From: Deltaproteobacteria bacterium
GTDB lineage: Bacteria > Myxococcota_A > Polyangia > Haliangiales > SHYZ01
DNA: 64,000 nt
Direction: 5' to 3'
Assembly (NCBI GenBank): GCA_016210055.1
Contig: JACQUZ010000020.1
Span: forward strand, 1-64,000
A program made the translations under genes and the position numbers. The notes below the pieces were generated by a model. The model ran no database searches and was not told where the DNA came from. It saw only the letters and a program-made list of their open reading frames with translations. Of the stretch, positions 19,264 through 28,197 are shown piece by piece; the first letter of the stretch is position 1, and every line of letters begins with the position of its first letter.

Positions 19264-19870
19264 CGAAATCTAGCATCGCAGCTCCCGGGTCCACCTTAAG
19301 ACCGTCACGCCGGAAGACGCGCCACGGTGTCAAGAAAAGAATCTTCAGGTCCAGCGCCAGTGAGCAGCAAGCAACGTAATCCATGTCTTTCCTGATGCGC
19401 ATGTCCCAGGAGAGATCGTTGCGACCCTGCACCTGCGACAAGCCGGTAATCCCGGGGGGGACTGAGAACCGAACCATTTCCTCCTCGGTGAAATACGGCC
19501 AATATCGCACCAGAAGCGGGCGTGGCCCCACCAGGCTCATCTCCCCGCGCACGACGTTGATGAGTTCGGGCAGCTCGTCGAGGCTCGTTGCCCTTAGGAA
19601 CCGCCCAAACGCCGTGAGGCGTTTTCCGTCGGGAAGAAGCTCGCCATCTGGTCCCCGGGTGTCGGTCATTGTTCGAAACTTGAATAGCGTAAAGAGGCAT
19701 CCACCACGACCAGGGCGCTGCTGGCGAAACAAGACCGGCGTTCCAAGAAAAAACGCAACCGCCACTCCGATTACCAAGAGCCATGGGGAAATGACTACCA
19801 GGCCGAACACGGCAAGCACCAGATCCATGGCTCGCTTGCCCCAGCGCCGATACAAGCCGCCCGCCCTCAT
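19202..19870 (-). CDS. Initiating phosphoglycosyl transferase, PglC/WcaJ C-terminal type
   Basis: A 222-residue monotopic phosphoglycosyl transferase that moves a sugar-1-phosphate from a UDP sugar to undecaprenyl phosphate, the first membrane step of glycan assembly. It has the N-terminal re-entrant hydrophobic helix (DLVLAVFGLVVISPWLLVIG), the LFKFRTM motif near 62-68, the catalytic Asp98-Glu99 pair in TSLDELPEL, and VGPRPLL at 114-120. Its short length matches PglC rather than the five-helix WbaP form. A PglF-like dehydratase and PglE-like aminotransferase in the same operon make an N-acetylated amino-6-deoxy sugar a likely first residue. Confidence 0.93.
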   Translation of the reverse strand: MRAGGLYRRWGKRAMDLVLAVFGLVVISPWLLVIGVAVAFFLGTPVLFRQQRPGRGGCLFTLFKFRTMTDTRGPDGELLPDGKRLTAFGRFLRATSLDELPELINVVRGEMSLVGPRPLLVRYWPYFTEEEMVRFSVPPGITGLSQVQGRNDLSWDMRIRKDMDYVACCSLALDLKILFLTPWRVFRRDGLKVDPGAAMLDFDEERRQARRATGQEAPLGGD

Positions 19871-19879
19871 TAGGTTCCT

Positions 19880-21106
19880 CTAGGCACCTCGTGCAGCCGA
19901 CTCCAGCAGCTTCTCGAAATGCCCAACCCCCGCCTGTAGTGATAGGTACTGCTCGTAGAACGCCTTGCCTCGCTCGCCCAGAACCGCGAGCTTCCCAGCC
20001 GGCGCTTGCGCGAGCTCGCACACCGCATCTGCCAGTTGACGGGGATTCTCTGGGCACGTACACACGCCAGCTCCCGCCTGCCGAATCAAGTCTGCGGCAT
20101 CACCCCGCACGGCCATGAGAATTGGCCGTCCCACCGCCATGTACGCTTGGGTCTTTGAAGGAATAGTAATCGCGAAAAGAGGGCTATCACTCAGGTGCAC
20201 GAGCAGAACGTCTGCAGCATGGAGCAAGGGGCCAATCTCGGCAGGAGGCCGCCTTGAAAGGAAACGCACGTTCCCTAGTCCCAGCGCCATCGCCTCACGC
20301 TTGAGAGCCTCGACCTCGATGCCGCCGCCGACGAAAGTAAACTGGACCTTCGAGTCGCATGCCTCCACGAGCTTCGCGGCATGCAGCACGGACGAGAGCG
20401 CCTGCGCTTTGCCCATCGTGCCCGCGAAAACAACGTTAAATCGCCCATCGAGGCACGCTTCTTCGAGCACGGCAGCACTCGGGTTCGCGTTCGTGATCGC
20501 CGCTTCATCGCACCAGTTGTAGATGACTTCCAGCTTGTCGGCGGGCACGCCTCGGTCGACCAGGAGGCGATTGAACCCTGGAGAGAGCACCACGACCCGC
20601 GCCGCTGAGCGGTATGCCAAGCGACAGAACATGCCTATGATCCCGAGTGCCGCCCGACTCCTCATCATCCCGGTCGCGGTGAGCGTATCCGGCCAAAGGT
20701 CTTGGATGTCGAGGACGAATGGTACACCCCTGAACCACTTGAGAACCATTGCGGCCAGCGCGATCGTCGCAGGCGGGTGATACGCGTAGACCACATCCGG
20801 CCGGCGCACTGTAAAGGCACCAATGGTCGCTGCGGACAGGGCAAAGCTAAGGTAGTTGGCCGCTCGGCGCACGGCGGAACGATCGTGGCTTGGATAGAGC
20901 GCGACCCGGGTCACAGGGATCCCCTCGACGAGCTCTCGTTGTCGCCACCGGATCCGATAGCCGGGGTAAACGCGCCCACCCGGATAGTTTGGAAAACCGG
21001 TCAGGACCTCGACTTCGTGGCCGCGCGCGACTAGCTCCTTGGCGAAGGCAAGTCCCTTGAACGTCGGCTCTGGGTCAAACCACTGCGTAAGGAGAAGAAT
21101 TCGCAT
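19880..21106 (-). CDS. GT4 glycosyltransferase, WbuB-like (probable L-FucNAc transferase)
   Basis: A 408-residue GT-B fold enzyme. The N-terminus (RILLLTQWFDPEPTFKG, GFPNYPGGRVYPGY) and the FVLDIQDLWPDTL motif near residue 136 are typical of WbuB-type GT4 enzymes, and the C-terminal domain has the FAGTMGKAQ and PSKTQAYMAVGRPI donor-binding segments. WbuB in Escherichia coli O26 transfers L-FucNAc and is encoded next to the fnlABC genes. Here the gene lies right after capE-capF-capG, so the same donor is likely (inference). It precedes the PglC-like gene by 9 bp. Confidence 0.88.
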   Translation of the reverse strand: MRILLLTQWFDPEPTFKGLAFAKELVARGHEVEVLTGFPNYPGGRVYPGYRIRWRQRELVEGIPVTRVALYPSHDRSAVRRAANYLSFALSAATIGAFTVRRPDVVYAYHPPATIALAAMVLKWFRGVPFVLDIQDLWPDTLTATGMMRSRAALGIIGMFCRLAYRSAARVVVLSPGFNRLLVDRGVPADKLEVIYNWCDEAAITNANPSAAVLEEACLDGRFNVVFAGTMGKAQALSSVLHAAKLVEACDSKVQFTFVGGGIEVEALKREAMALGLGNVRFLSRRPPAEIGPLLHAADVLLVHLSDSPLFAITIPSKTQAYMAVGRPILMAVRGDAADLIRQAGAGVCTCPENPRQLADAVCELAQAPAGKLAVLGERGKAFYEQYLSLQAGVGHFEKLLESAARGA

Positions 21107-21118
21107 CCGTTTTCTTGA

Positions 21119-22264
21119 TCATGCCCGTCGGGGCCGGGGCGTCTCTCGCCACACCACTTCGCGCACGTAGTTGGTGTAACTGACGATGATCCGCAACACC
21201 TTCTCGGAAACGGCCGGGGCTCGGTAGTCATCGACGATCTCCAGTTTCCTTTTTCCTCGCACCTGGCCCTGCACGATCTGCAACGCCTGCCGCACTCGTG
21301 CCAAGTCAAGGCCAGTCATCATGACCGCCCCCTCTTCCATCCCCTCGGGGCGTTCATGCGCCGCGCGAATGTTCAGCGCCGGGAAGTTGAGAATGGAGGA
21401 TTCCTCCGTAATGGTGCCGCTATCGCTGAGGACTGCCCGCGCTCCGAGCTGCAAGCACACGTAGTCCGTGAAACAGAAGGGCTTGTGCAGGCGGACTTCA
21501 TCTCGAAGTTTCTCGTTTCGCTCCTTGATTCGCTTCCACGTGCGCGGGTGAGTAGACACGATGACAGGCAGGCCGTGATCCTCGGCCAACGCATTGAGCA
21601 GCTCCACGAGCCTCTGGAACTGGTCGTCTGGGTCTACGTTCTCCTCACGGTGTGCGCTTACGACAAAGTACTCGCGTTCCTTCAGGCCTAGCCGGCTTAA
21701 CGCGTCCGAGGCCACTATCTTGGGCATGTAATGGTGGATCACTTCGTACATGGGGCTGCCGGTCTTGATGATCCGGTCGGCAGGAAAGCCCTCTCGCAGC
21801 AAGTACTCGCGCGCGATGGCGCTGTACGGCATGTTGATGTCGGCGACGTGGTCGATGATCCTGCGGTTGATCTCCTCGGGCACGCGCTGGTCGAAGCAAC
21901 GGTTGCCAGCTTCCATGTGGAACACGGGAATCTTGCGGCGCTTGGCTGGAATTGCCGCCAGGCACGAGTTCGTGTCCCCCAGAATAAGCACTGCCTCGGG
22001 CTGCACCTTAGCCAGTACGTCATCGGCCTTGATGATAACCCCCCCTATGGTCTCCGCGGCGTTGGCCCCAGCGGCCTCGAGGAAATAGTCTGGCTTTCGA
22101 ATCCCTAAATCGTCAAAGACGATCTGATTAAGCTCATAATCGTAGTTCTGCCCAGTGTGGACGAGCGTGTGATCGGTCTCCCTATCGAGCGCAGGAATGA
22201 CCCGCGAGAGCCGGATGATCTCAGGCCGCGTTCCGACGATCGTCATGACCCTCATCCTGCTCAT
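21119..22264 (-). CDS. capG: UDP-N-acetyl-sugar 2-epimerase, CapG/FnlC-like
   Basis: A 381-residue non-hydrolysing 2-epimerase of the WecB fold (VGTRPEIIRLSRVI, HTGQNYD, GDTNSCLA, HMEAGNRCFD). CapG/FnlC converts UDP-N-acetyl-L-pneumosamine to UDP-N-acetyl-L-fucosamine, the last step of that pathway. Placement directly after CapE and CapF in the order E-F-G supports this over WecB, which makes UDP-ManNAc. The start overlaps the capF stop by 4 bp (ATGA). A WbpI-like role on UDP-GlcNAc3NAcA cannot be excluded by eye. Confidence 0.88.
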   Translation of the reverse strand: MSRMRVMTIVGTRPEIIRLSRVIPALDRETDHTLVHTGQNYDYELNQIVFDDLGIRKPDYFLEAAGANAAETIGGVIIKADDVLAKVQPEAVLILGDTNSCLAAIPAKRRKIPVFHMEAGNRCFDQRVPEEINRRIIDHVADINMPYSAIAREYLLREGFPADRIIKTGSPMYEVIHHYMPKIVASDALSRLGLKEREYFVVSAHREENVDPDDQFQRLVELLNALAEDHGLPVIVSTHPRTWKRIKERNEKLRDEVRLHKPFCFTDYVCLQLGARAVLSDSGTITEESSILNFPALNIRAAHERPEGMEEGAVMMTGLDLARVRQALQIVQGQVRGKRKLEIVDDYRAPAVSEKVLRIIVSYTNYVREVVWRETPRPRRA

Positions 22265-23385
22265 TTCAGCACCTCGAGATAGCAGGTGTCCGGTTGCGCC
22301 GGGTCAAAGCGTTCGCTTGCCCAGAACAAAACGACCATTTCGGTAGTTCCAACGTTCTCAATGGAATGCGTGTATCCAGGCGGGATGTCCACGACGCGGA
22401 GTTCCTGCCCGGACACGCGGTAGTTCAGCACCTCCTCGCCATCGATGCGCCGAAAGCGAATGAGCGCCTCACCCTCGAGGACGCAGAATTTCTCCGTCTT
22501 CGTATCGTGGTAGTGATTGCCACGCGTTAGGCCGGGCTTTGTCCGCGATACAAACACCTGTCCAATCGAAGGTCCCCGGAACAGCTCCGCCAAAACCCCG
22601 CGCGCATCTTCCTTCTTCGCGAGCGCGTACGCGAAGTCGTTCTCCGGAAGGTACGAAAGGTACGTTGCGTAGAGACACTTGACGAACGGATCGCCAAAGT
22701 CGGGGAGCTCAATGGAGTTACGGCTTTCCTTAAACCCATAAAGGAGGTCTACGATCTGCCCCAAGCTTGCGTGGTGGATGGGCGACATCTCATGGAATCG
22801 TGCTCCGGGAAGCCGAGGCGAGTCGACGAACCCCAAGAACGTTCTCGCCACGTCGTCGATATAGGCCAGGTTCAATTCGCGCTCTCGATCTGTCACTGTG
22901 ATCGGCAATCCGCGAGCGATGTTGTGGCAGAACGTGGCAACGGCCGAGTTGTAATTGGGCCGGCACCACTTGCCGAACACGTTCGGCAACCGGAAGATCG
23001 CCACGGACGCGCCACACCGCGAGGCCCACGCTTGCAGCGTCTCCTCGGCCCGAAGCTTGCTCCGTCCGTATGGGTTATCAAGCAGAGCCTGAATCGAAGA
23101 GCAAAGGACGACCAGTGGCTTTCGACCGTGGGGCTCCATCCGACGAACCAAGTCCCGCACCGAACCGACATTGCCGGCCTCGAAATCCTCTGGGTTCGGC
23201 GGTCTATTCACCCCCGCCAGGTGGAAGACCACATCGACTTCGAGCAGGGCGCGGTCCAGTACTTCCGGACTCGTGCCTAGGTCATAGGGCGTAACGATTA
23301 CATCCTTGCGCCGCCCGAGCCACTCACGCAGGTTGCGCCCAATAAAGCCTGCGCTTCCCGTAACGATGACGTGCGTCTGTGTCAT
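22261..23385 (-). CDS. capF: CapF/FnlB reductase with C-terminal cupin
   Basis: A 374-residue two-domain enzyme of UDP-L-FucNAc synthesis. The N-terminal SDR domain has TGSAGFIG at 9-16 and YxxxK at Tyr106/Lys110; the C-terminal cupin (about 270-374) has metal ligands in GNHYHDTKTEKF (His291, His293, Glu298) and PPGYTH (His340). In Staphylococcus aureus CapF, the cupin epimerises the sugar and the SDR part reduces the 4-keto group. Both domains look complete here. It lies 7 bp after capE and overlaps capG. Confidence 0.95.
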   Translation of the reverse strand: MTQTHVIVTGSAGFIGRNLREWLGRRKDVIVTPYDLGTSPEVLDRALLEVDVVFHLAGVNRPPNPEDFEAGNVGSVRDLVRRMEPHGRKPLVVLCSSIQALLDNPYGRSKLRAEETLQAWASRCGASVAIFRLPNVFGKWCRPNYNSAVATFCHNIARGLPITVTDRERELNLAYIDDVARTFLGFVDSPRLPGARFHEMSPIHHASLGQIVDLLYGFKESRNSIELPDFGDPFVKCLYATYLSYLPENDFAYALAKKEDARGVLAELFRGPSIGQVFVSRTKPGLTRGNHYHDTKTEKFCVLEGEALIRFRRIDGEEVLNYRVSGQELRVVDIPPGYTHSIENVGTTEMVVLFWASERFDPAQPDTCYLEVLK

Positions 23386-23392
23386 TTGGAGC

Positions 23393-24412
23393 CTATCGAG
23401 TCCAAGATTTTAATTCCCCTTGCACAAGCTCCAGCTTGAGGAGAAGCTCGGCGACTTCGTTGATGTTCAGGCGACGCGTATTGTGCGAGTTGTAATCCTC
23501 CTCTGAGGAGACCTTCTCCTGGCCTTCGGAGAAATACAGGTTGTAGTTTAGGTCGCGGTTGTCGGCGGGGATTCTGAAATAGCCCCCGAGATCCTCTGCT
23601 CTTGCACGCTCTTCCCGAGTGAGCAGCGTTTCATAGAGCTTCTCCCCATGACGAGTGCCGATGACCTTTACGGGGTTGTCAGCGTTGAATAGCTTCTTCA
23701 ATGCGAGAGCCAAGGCTTGGATCGTCGCGGCGGGTGCCTTCTGAACGAAGATGTCCCCCGGCCTGGCGTGCTCGTAGGCATAGAGCACCAGGTCCACGGC
23801 GTCCTCAATGGACATCATGAACCGTGTCATGTGGGGGTCCGTCACGGTGAGGGGCTTGCCCTCCTTGATCTGGCTGATGAAAAGAGGAATCACGGACCCA
23901 CGCGAAGCCATCACGTTGCCGTAGCGCGTCCCGCAAAGCGTCGTGCCATTCGCCCCATGCAGGCGGACCTTGGATACCATGAGCTTCTCCATCATTGCCT
24001 TGGAAAGGCCCATGGCGTTTATGGGGTACACGGCTTTATCCGTGCTCAGGACGATGGCGCACTTAACGCGGGCTGCGACGGCCGCCTGGAGGACGTTCTC
24101 GGCCCCTAAGGTGTTGGTACGAATCGCTTCCAGTGGGTAAAACTCACAAGACGGCACCTGCTTGAGCGCTGCAGCATGGAAGACGTAGTCCACGCCTTCC
24201 ATGGCTGCCCTGACGCTATCAGGCGAGCGCACATCTCCAATGTAGAACCTTAGCCTCGGGGAGCGATACCCGATCCTCATGTCTTCTTGCTTCTTCTCGT
24301 CGCGCGAGAAGATCCGGATCTCTTTAATCCCCGTGGAAAGGAACCGGCGCACGACGGCATTGCCGAACGTCCCCGTTCCGCCGGTAATCAAGAGCGACTG
24401 GCCGTCAAACAT
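23393..24412 (-). CDS. capE: CapE/FnlA UDP-GlcNAc 4,6-dehydratase/5-epimerase
   Basis: A 339-residue soluble SDR that dehydrates and inverts UDP-GlcNAc to the L-arabino 4-keto sugar, first step to UDP-L-FucNAc. ITGGTGTFGNAV spans 9-20. The active-site segment STDKAVYPINAMGLSKAMM has Met133 and Lys137 in place of YxxxK, as in CapE/PseB-type inverting dehydratases. The start at 24412 overlaps the HisF-like stop by 8 bp; 41 upstream in-frame residues lack support. It leads the capE-capF-capG order. Confidence 0.94.
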   Translation of the reverse strand: MFDGQSLLITGGTGTFGNAVVRRFLSTGIKEIRIFSRDEKKQEDMRIGYRSPRLRFYIGDVRSPDSVRAAMEGVDYVFHAAALKQVPSCEFYPLEAIRTNTLGAENVLQAAVAARVKCAIVLSTDKAVYPINAMGLSKAMMEKLMVSKVRLHGANGTTLCGTRYGNVMASRGSVIPLFISQIKEGKPLTVTDPHMTRFMMSIEDAVDLVLYAYEHARPGDIFVQKAPAATIQALALALKKLFNADNPVKVIGTRHGEKLYETLLTREERARAEDLGGYFRIPADNRDLNYNLYFSEGQEKVSSEEDYNSHNTRRLNINEVAELLLKLELVQGELKSWTR

Positions 24413-25190
24413 CGCGTCGCCCCGAATTGCACAGCAGTGCGTCCCGCTGGCTTCGACTGGGATAGTTGATGAGCACTGCTTTACGAGGCCCTTTGAAAAC
24501 GAATAGGCTCCCGGCCGCAATGCCGAGGGTTCCATATCTCCCGGCGAGCATGGCCAGGTCCGCCACCGAACCGGCGCCCCCCAGGATCGTTATTGGCACC
24601 GATATCACCCCACGCACCTCATCGAGGAGCTCCAGATCATAACCGGTCATGGTGCCATCGTTATCTATCGAGTTCACTACAATCTCACCCGCTCCGCGCT
24701 CTTGCATTTCCGCCGCGACCTCAACCGCTGTCCGATGCGTGTTGCGCTGCGCATTACGCGTCCACACCTCATATTTGCCGCTCGAGTGGTTCTTCTTGAC
24801 GTCAAGGACCACCACCACGCTCTGACTACCCACCACTTCAGCCGAGACATTGATCACGTCGGGGTTTTCAATCGCCGCCGTGCTCATGGCCACCTTCTCC
24901 ACGCCCAGCCGAACGATTCTCTCTACCTGTTCAGGGGCCTTCACGCCGCCTCCGTAGCACAGGGGCATCTGGCACTCTGCTGCTAGGTAGGCGATTGACT
25001 TGAAGTCGGGATCTCTGCTCTCCCTCGTCGCGTCGATGTCCAACACCATGAGCTCGTCGACTTCCTTTTCGTTGAAAATCCTCACCGCGTTGACTGGATC
25101 ACCAACGTATCGTGGAGAGCTGAACTTCACGGTCTTGACGAGCCCCTTGTCCTTGACGAGCAGGCAGGGAATGATTCGAGGACGCAGCAT
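24405..25190 (-). CDS. HisF-like synthase subunit for sugar amidination (HisF2/WbuZ type)
   Basis: A 261-residue (beta/alpha)8 barrel of the HisF family. In histidine-pathway HisF the motif is PCLDVKDG with a catalytic Asp11; here it reads PCLLVKDKGLVKT, so that Asp is Leu, as in the P. aeruginosa HisF2 / WbuZ subgroup. The second acidic site (NSIDNDGTMTGYD) is kept. These variants partner with HisH2-like glutaminases and a WbpG-type amidotransferase to put an amidino group on a sugar. The three genes are here with one glycosyltransferase gene between. The start at 25190 follows the previous stop by 2 bp. Confidence 0.9.
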   Translation of the reverse strand: MLRPRIIPCLLVKDKGLVKTVKFSSPRYVGDPVNAVRIFNEKEVDELMVLDIDATRESRDPDFKSIAYLAAECQMPLCYGGGVKAPEQVERIVRLGVEKVAMSTAAIENPDVINVSAEVVGSQSVVVVLDVKKNHSSGKYEVWTRNAQRNTHRTAVEVAAEMQERGAGEIVVNSIDNDGTMTGYDLELLDEVRGVISVPITILGGAGSVADLAMLAGRYGTLGIAAGSLFVFKGPRKAVLINYPSRSQRDALLCNSGRRDV

Positions 25191-25192
25191 GC

Positions 25193-26380
25193 TTATCCCT
25201 GTGCCTCGAGCGGCATTGGAGAAACAACACCTTTTTGCTGATGCGCGATTTCGAGCAACCACTCGAACACCATGTCGTGTTTTTTTTTGGGACTGGGAAA
25301 TGTCTCGATCCGTCGCTTCCCCCGCTGGACCAAGTCCCGTCTCAGATGCTCGTCATTGACAACCGCCATGATTGCGCCTGCGGCAGCTTCCGCAGATTGG
25401 GGATCAAAATACAGGGCTGCGTCGCCACACACCGAGCGACAGAAGTCCCGGTCAGTCGTGACGATCGGCTTCATCATGGCCATTGCTTCCACGTGGGTCG
25501 CCGAGAACACCTCAAGCAAGGTTGGGAGGAACACGACGTCACAGTTCTCGTACCACGAAATGCACTCCCTCATCTTGAGCAGCCCCACGTTGGCGATCAT
25601 GTCGCCGACACCCAACCGGCGAGCCTTCTCTCGTATCTCCCTGTCCAACTCGCCGCCCGGCGGTATTGTGAGAACAAAGGAGTATGAGTGGCTCGGATCA
25701 CGCCGTTTCAAAATGGCCGCGACCCTAGGAATTATCACCAGGTTCTTGTGGCGGTAAGGCGCGGCAAGACAGAAAACAGTCGCCTGCTTTTTCCCGGCAT
25801 CCTGATTATCCCTGGGCCCAGGAGAGCAAAACACGGGGTTTGGAGCGTTGGGAATGACTTTCACTCGGTTTTCGGGCACGCCCAGTCGTTTCACGATGGC
25901 CGCCTTGGCCGCCTCGGTCTGGGTTTCGAAGTACGCGACATTTCGTACCCAGAGAAGCCGATACCGCGCCGAGAGCCAGAAGTATATCTTGTCCTTGAAG
26001 GGCAGGCAGGACCACGGGAGATCGGCAAATATCTCCCACGGGTTTGTATAGCGCCCAATCTCCATCGTGCGAAATCGCGTATACGAAGGCGATCCCAGGC
26101 TATATACAAGGTCCGGCCGGAACTCCTTTTCCAGCTCTTTTAATAGCCTCCGGGATTCGTGCCCGGAAACTATTCGCGCCGGCGAATTGCGTACGAGCTT
26201 GACCCGGCTGTCTTGTTGCCGCTCGAGGGGAAGGCCATCGTAGATCCCCTTGGAAACGGCGAACATGAATTCGAAATCAGTCGAATAGCCTTGGCTCGCG
26301 AATTCAACAAATGAAATACCAACCTGGATGCCACCGCCCACCACGAGGGTTGAAGCGTTAATGAGAATCCTTGGTTTCAT
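25193..26380 (-). CDS. GT4-type glycosyltransferase
   Basis: A 395-residue GT-B fold protein. The N-terminus (ILINASTLVVGGGIQVG) and the C-terminal domain (VFCLAAPYRHKNL, PTLLEVFSATHVEAMAMMKPIVTTD) are typical of family GT4 retaining glycosyltransferases, including the E-x7-E-like donor site. It overlaps the HisH-like gene by 4 bp, and sits between the HisH-like and HisF-like genes. It may transfer the sugar modified by that amidotransferase system (inference). Acceptor and linkage are unknown. Confidence 0.9.
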   Translation of the reverse strand: MKPRILINASTLVVGGGIQVGISFVEFASQGYSTDFEFMFAVSKGIYDGLPLERQQDSRVKLVRNSPARIVSGHESRRLLKELEKEFRPDLVYSLGSPSYTRFRTMEIGRYTNPWEIFADLPWSCLPFKDKIYFWLSARYRLLWVRNVAYFETQTEAAKAAIVKRLGVPENRVKVIPNAPNPVFCSPGPRDNQDAGKKQATVFCLAAPYRHKNLVIIPRVAAILKRRDPSHSYSFVLTIPPGGELDREIREKARRLGVGDMIANVGLLKMRECISWYENCDVVFLPTLLEVFSATHVEAMAMMKPIVTTDRDFCRSVCGDAALYFDPQSAEAAAGAIMAVVNDEHLRRDLVQRGKRRIETFPSPKKKHDMVFEWLLEIAHQQKGVVSPMPLEAQG

Positions 26381-27000
26381 GCGGGCACGGTTCGGGCAAA
26401 GTTTTCAAGGAGGCGCATTCCCCAGCGATGGCTTTTCTCTGGGTGGAATTGGACGCCGTACACGTTCCCGGAGCGAATGGCACACGTGAAATCAGCACCA
26501 TAGTTGGCGGAGGCGATCATGGCGTCCTGCGAGTCGGTCTCGAAATAGTACGAATGGAGGAAATAGAAGCGGGCGTCTTGACCCAGTTCCGCAAGAAGGC
26601 CGTCATTCCGGGCAGCCTTGATGTCGTTCCAACCCATGTGGGGCACGCGCAAGCCCCGACCATGAGAGGCTTCCGAGAATCTCCTCACTCGCCCGCTTAC
26701 CCAGCCCAAGCCGGGAAGATGTCCTTCTTCGCTTGTGCTGGCCAGCATCTGCATTCCGACGCAGACCCCAAGAAAAGGAACATGGCGACCGAGGACGCAC
26801 TCCTCCAGAGCCGGCCGCAATCCGGATCCATCGAGTCGTTTCATGGCTCCGTCGAACGCTCCGACACCCGGCATGATGATCCGGGTCGCCTTTTTCAGCT
26901 CTTCGGATGTCGAGGCGATGGATACAGGAATGCTAAGGCGGTGATAGACGTTCTGAAACGCCCTGACGTTTCCCAGCCCGTAGTCCAATATGGTGATCAT
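26377..27000 (-). CDS. HisH-like glutamine amidotransferase subunit (HisH2/WbuY type)
   Basis: A 207-residue class I glutaminase domain that releases ammonia from glutamine. The triad is intact: Cys80 in GVCVGMQML, His186 and Glu188 in VQFHPEKS. The start at 27000 gives the family N-terminus (MITILDYGLGNVRAF) and overlaps the amidotransferase gene by 4 bp. With no histidine genes nearby and a HisF partner lacking the histidine-pathway Asp, it most likely feeds ammonia to the sugar amidotransferase encoded immediately upstream. Confidence 0.93.
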   Translation of the reverse strand: MITILDYGLGNVRAFQNVYHRLSIPVSIASTSEELKKATRIIMPGVGAFDGAMKRLDGSGLRPALEECVLGRHVPFLGVCVGMQMLASTSEEGHLPGLGWVSGRVRRFSEASHGRGLRVPHMGWNDIKAARNDGLLAELGQDARFYFLHSYYFETDSQDAMIASANYGADFTCAIRSGNVYGVQFHPEKSHRWGMRLLENFARTVPA

Positions 27001-28139
27001 CGGAAGAGCCTCCGCTCCAGCCCCAGCCACCTCATCGCTTTCGCACCAAGCCCAATTAGGGCTCTCTTGTTCCGGTAGGAGTGATAGGTCCTGTTTTCGC
27101 CTTCGAACAGCTTCCGCAGCTCTTCAACTGGAAGATCGAGCTTCCTGGCCACGAACTCGAACTCCTTCGCATGAAAGTCGTCGTCGAGCACCGGCTGGGC
27201 GATTCGTCGCAGGGCCTCGTCTCTCGTCATCTGCTTGGTCATCACCAAGCTCGAAAAGTGAGCGCGCCGCCTTTCATAGCCAAATTTCTTCGGCAGCCAG
27301 AAGTCCTCGTAGAACCTGGTAAAGCGGGACTCGTGATGCTTGTGGTCGAACGGTTCCCACCCAAAGCGATCCGCCAAGTGTGTCTCGGCCTCTTTCTTGA
27401 CATAACGGGTGTGGTTTAGCGGCATGAAGACTTCCATGCCCAGAACGTACTTGTAGTAAAGCTTGTACTGGATAATGTCGACCATCGGAAAGGACTTCAG
27501 CGGGACCTTGCCGAATCGTCGGTGGATGTCTCGTACGAGCATCGTATCGATTCCAGGGTAGGCGCCCCACTCCTCCGGCTCCCTGCAGCATTCTGTCGAG
27601 AAGTTGGCTCCAGTCAGCACGTACTTGATCCGGTGCTTCACTGCGTAAGTGTAGAGGGCCGAGAAGAACGCCAAGTCCTGCGGATAGTCGATATCGGGGA
27701 CCTGCGCCTTGAAGAAAGCGAGCTGGAGATCCCTCATCTCCTCCCAGTTAATAACTTCTGTATGCAGGTCTAACCCGAGCCCGTCTACGAGTCGTTCAAT
27801 GTTTCGAACTGCTTGCTGGGAGTTCCAGCCAGCGTCCACGTGGAATAGGAGCGGGCGAAGGCCCATCTTCTCCTTGGCGACATAGGCCGCATAGGAGCTG
27901 TCTGGTCCGCCACTAATGCCGAGGATGCAGTCGAAGTCCCGACCCTTTCCGTCTTTCCGTATTTTCTCGGCAGCTGACGCAAGAACCTTCTCCCCATGCT
28001 CATCCGGGTGCCAGTTCGGAAGGATGTGGTTATGGTAATTCTGGCAATAGTCACACCGTCCGCGCTCGTCAAACGTAATATTCGAGTCGCTGGTGTCCAT
28101 GATGCAGTTGTTGCAAATTCGATATTCCCTGCGTGTCAT
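26997..28139 (-). CDS. N-acetyl-sugar amidotransferase (WbpG/WbuX/PseA family)
   Basis: A 380-residue ATP-dependent enzyme that converts a sugar N-acetyl group to an acetamidino group using ammonia. The N-terminus has a zinc-type set Cys9, Cys12, Cys29 and Cys32 with the family motif CIMDTSD; the PP-loop ATP site SGGPDSS is at 76-82. The start at 28139 has AAGAGG upstream and gives the usual family N-terminus; an ATG at 28205 overlapping the previous stop adds 22 residues. HisH- and HisF-like subunits follow. Substrate candidates are a 2,3-diamino uronic acid, as for P. aeruginosa WbpG, or a nonulosonic acid, as for PseA-like enzymes. Confidence 0.92.
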   Translation of the reverse strand: MTRREYRICNNCIMDTSDSNITFDERGRCDYCQNYHNHILPNWHPDEHGEKVLASAAEKIRKDGKGRDFDCILGISGGPDSSYAAYVAKEKMGLRPLLFHVDAGWNSQQAVRNIERLVDGLGLDLHTEVINWEEMRDLQLAFFKAQVPDIDYPQDLAFFSALYTYAVKHRIKYVLTGANFSTECCREPEEWGAYPGIDTMLVRDIHRRFGKVPLKSFPMVDIIQYKLYYKYVLGMEVFMPLNHTRYVKKEAETHLADRFGWEPFDHKHHESRFTRFYEDFWLPKKFGYERRRAHFSSLVMTKQMTRDEALRRIAQPVLDDDFHAKEFEFVARKLDLPVEELRKLFEGENRTYHSYRNKRALIGLGAKAMRWLGLERRLFR

Positions 28140-28197
28140 GGCGCCTCTTGGACGCTCGCGTCCCGTCGATACCTTCTCCGCTTGGCTCGCACCGGTG

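Noticed and set aside
24405-27000. hisF and hisH as part of histidine biosynthesis
   Set aside because: No other his genes are nearby, the HisF motif lacks the catalytic aspartate, and a WbpG-type amidotransferase is coupled to them.
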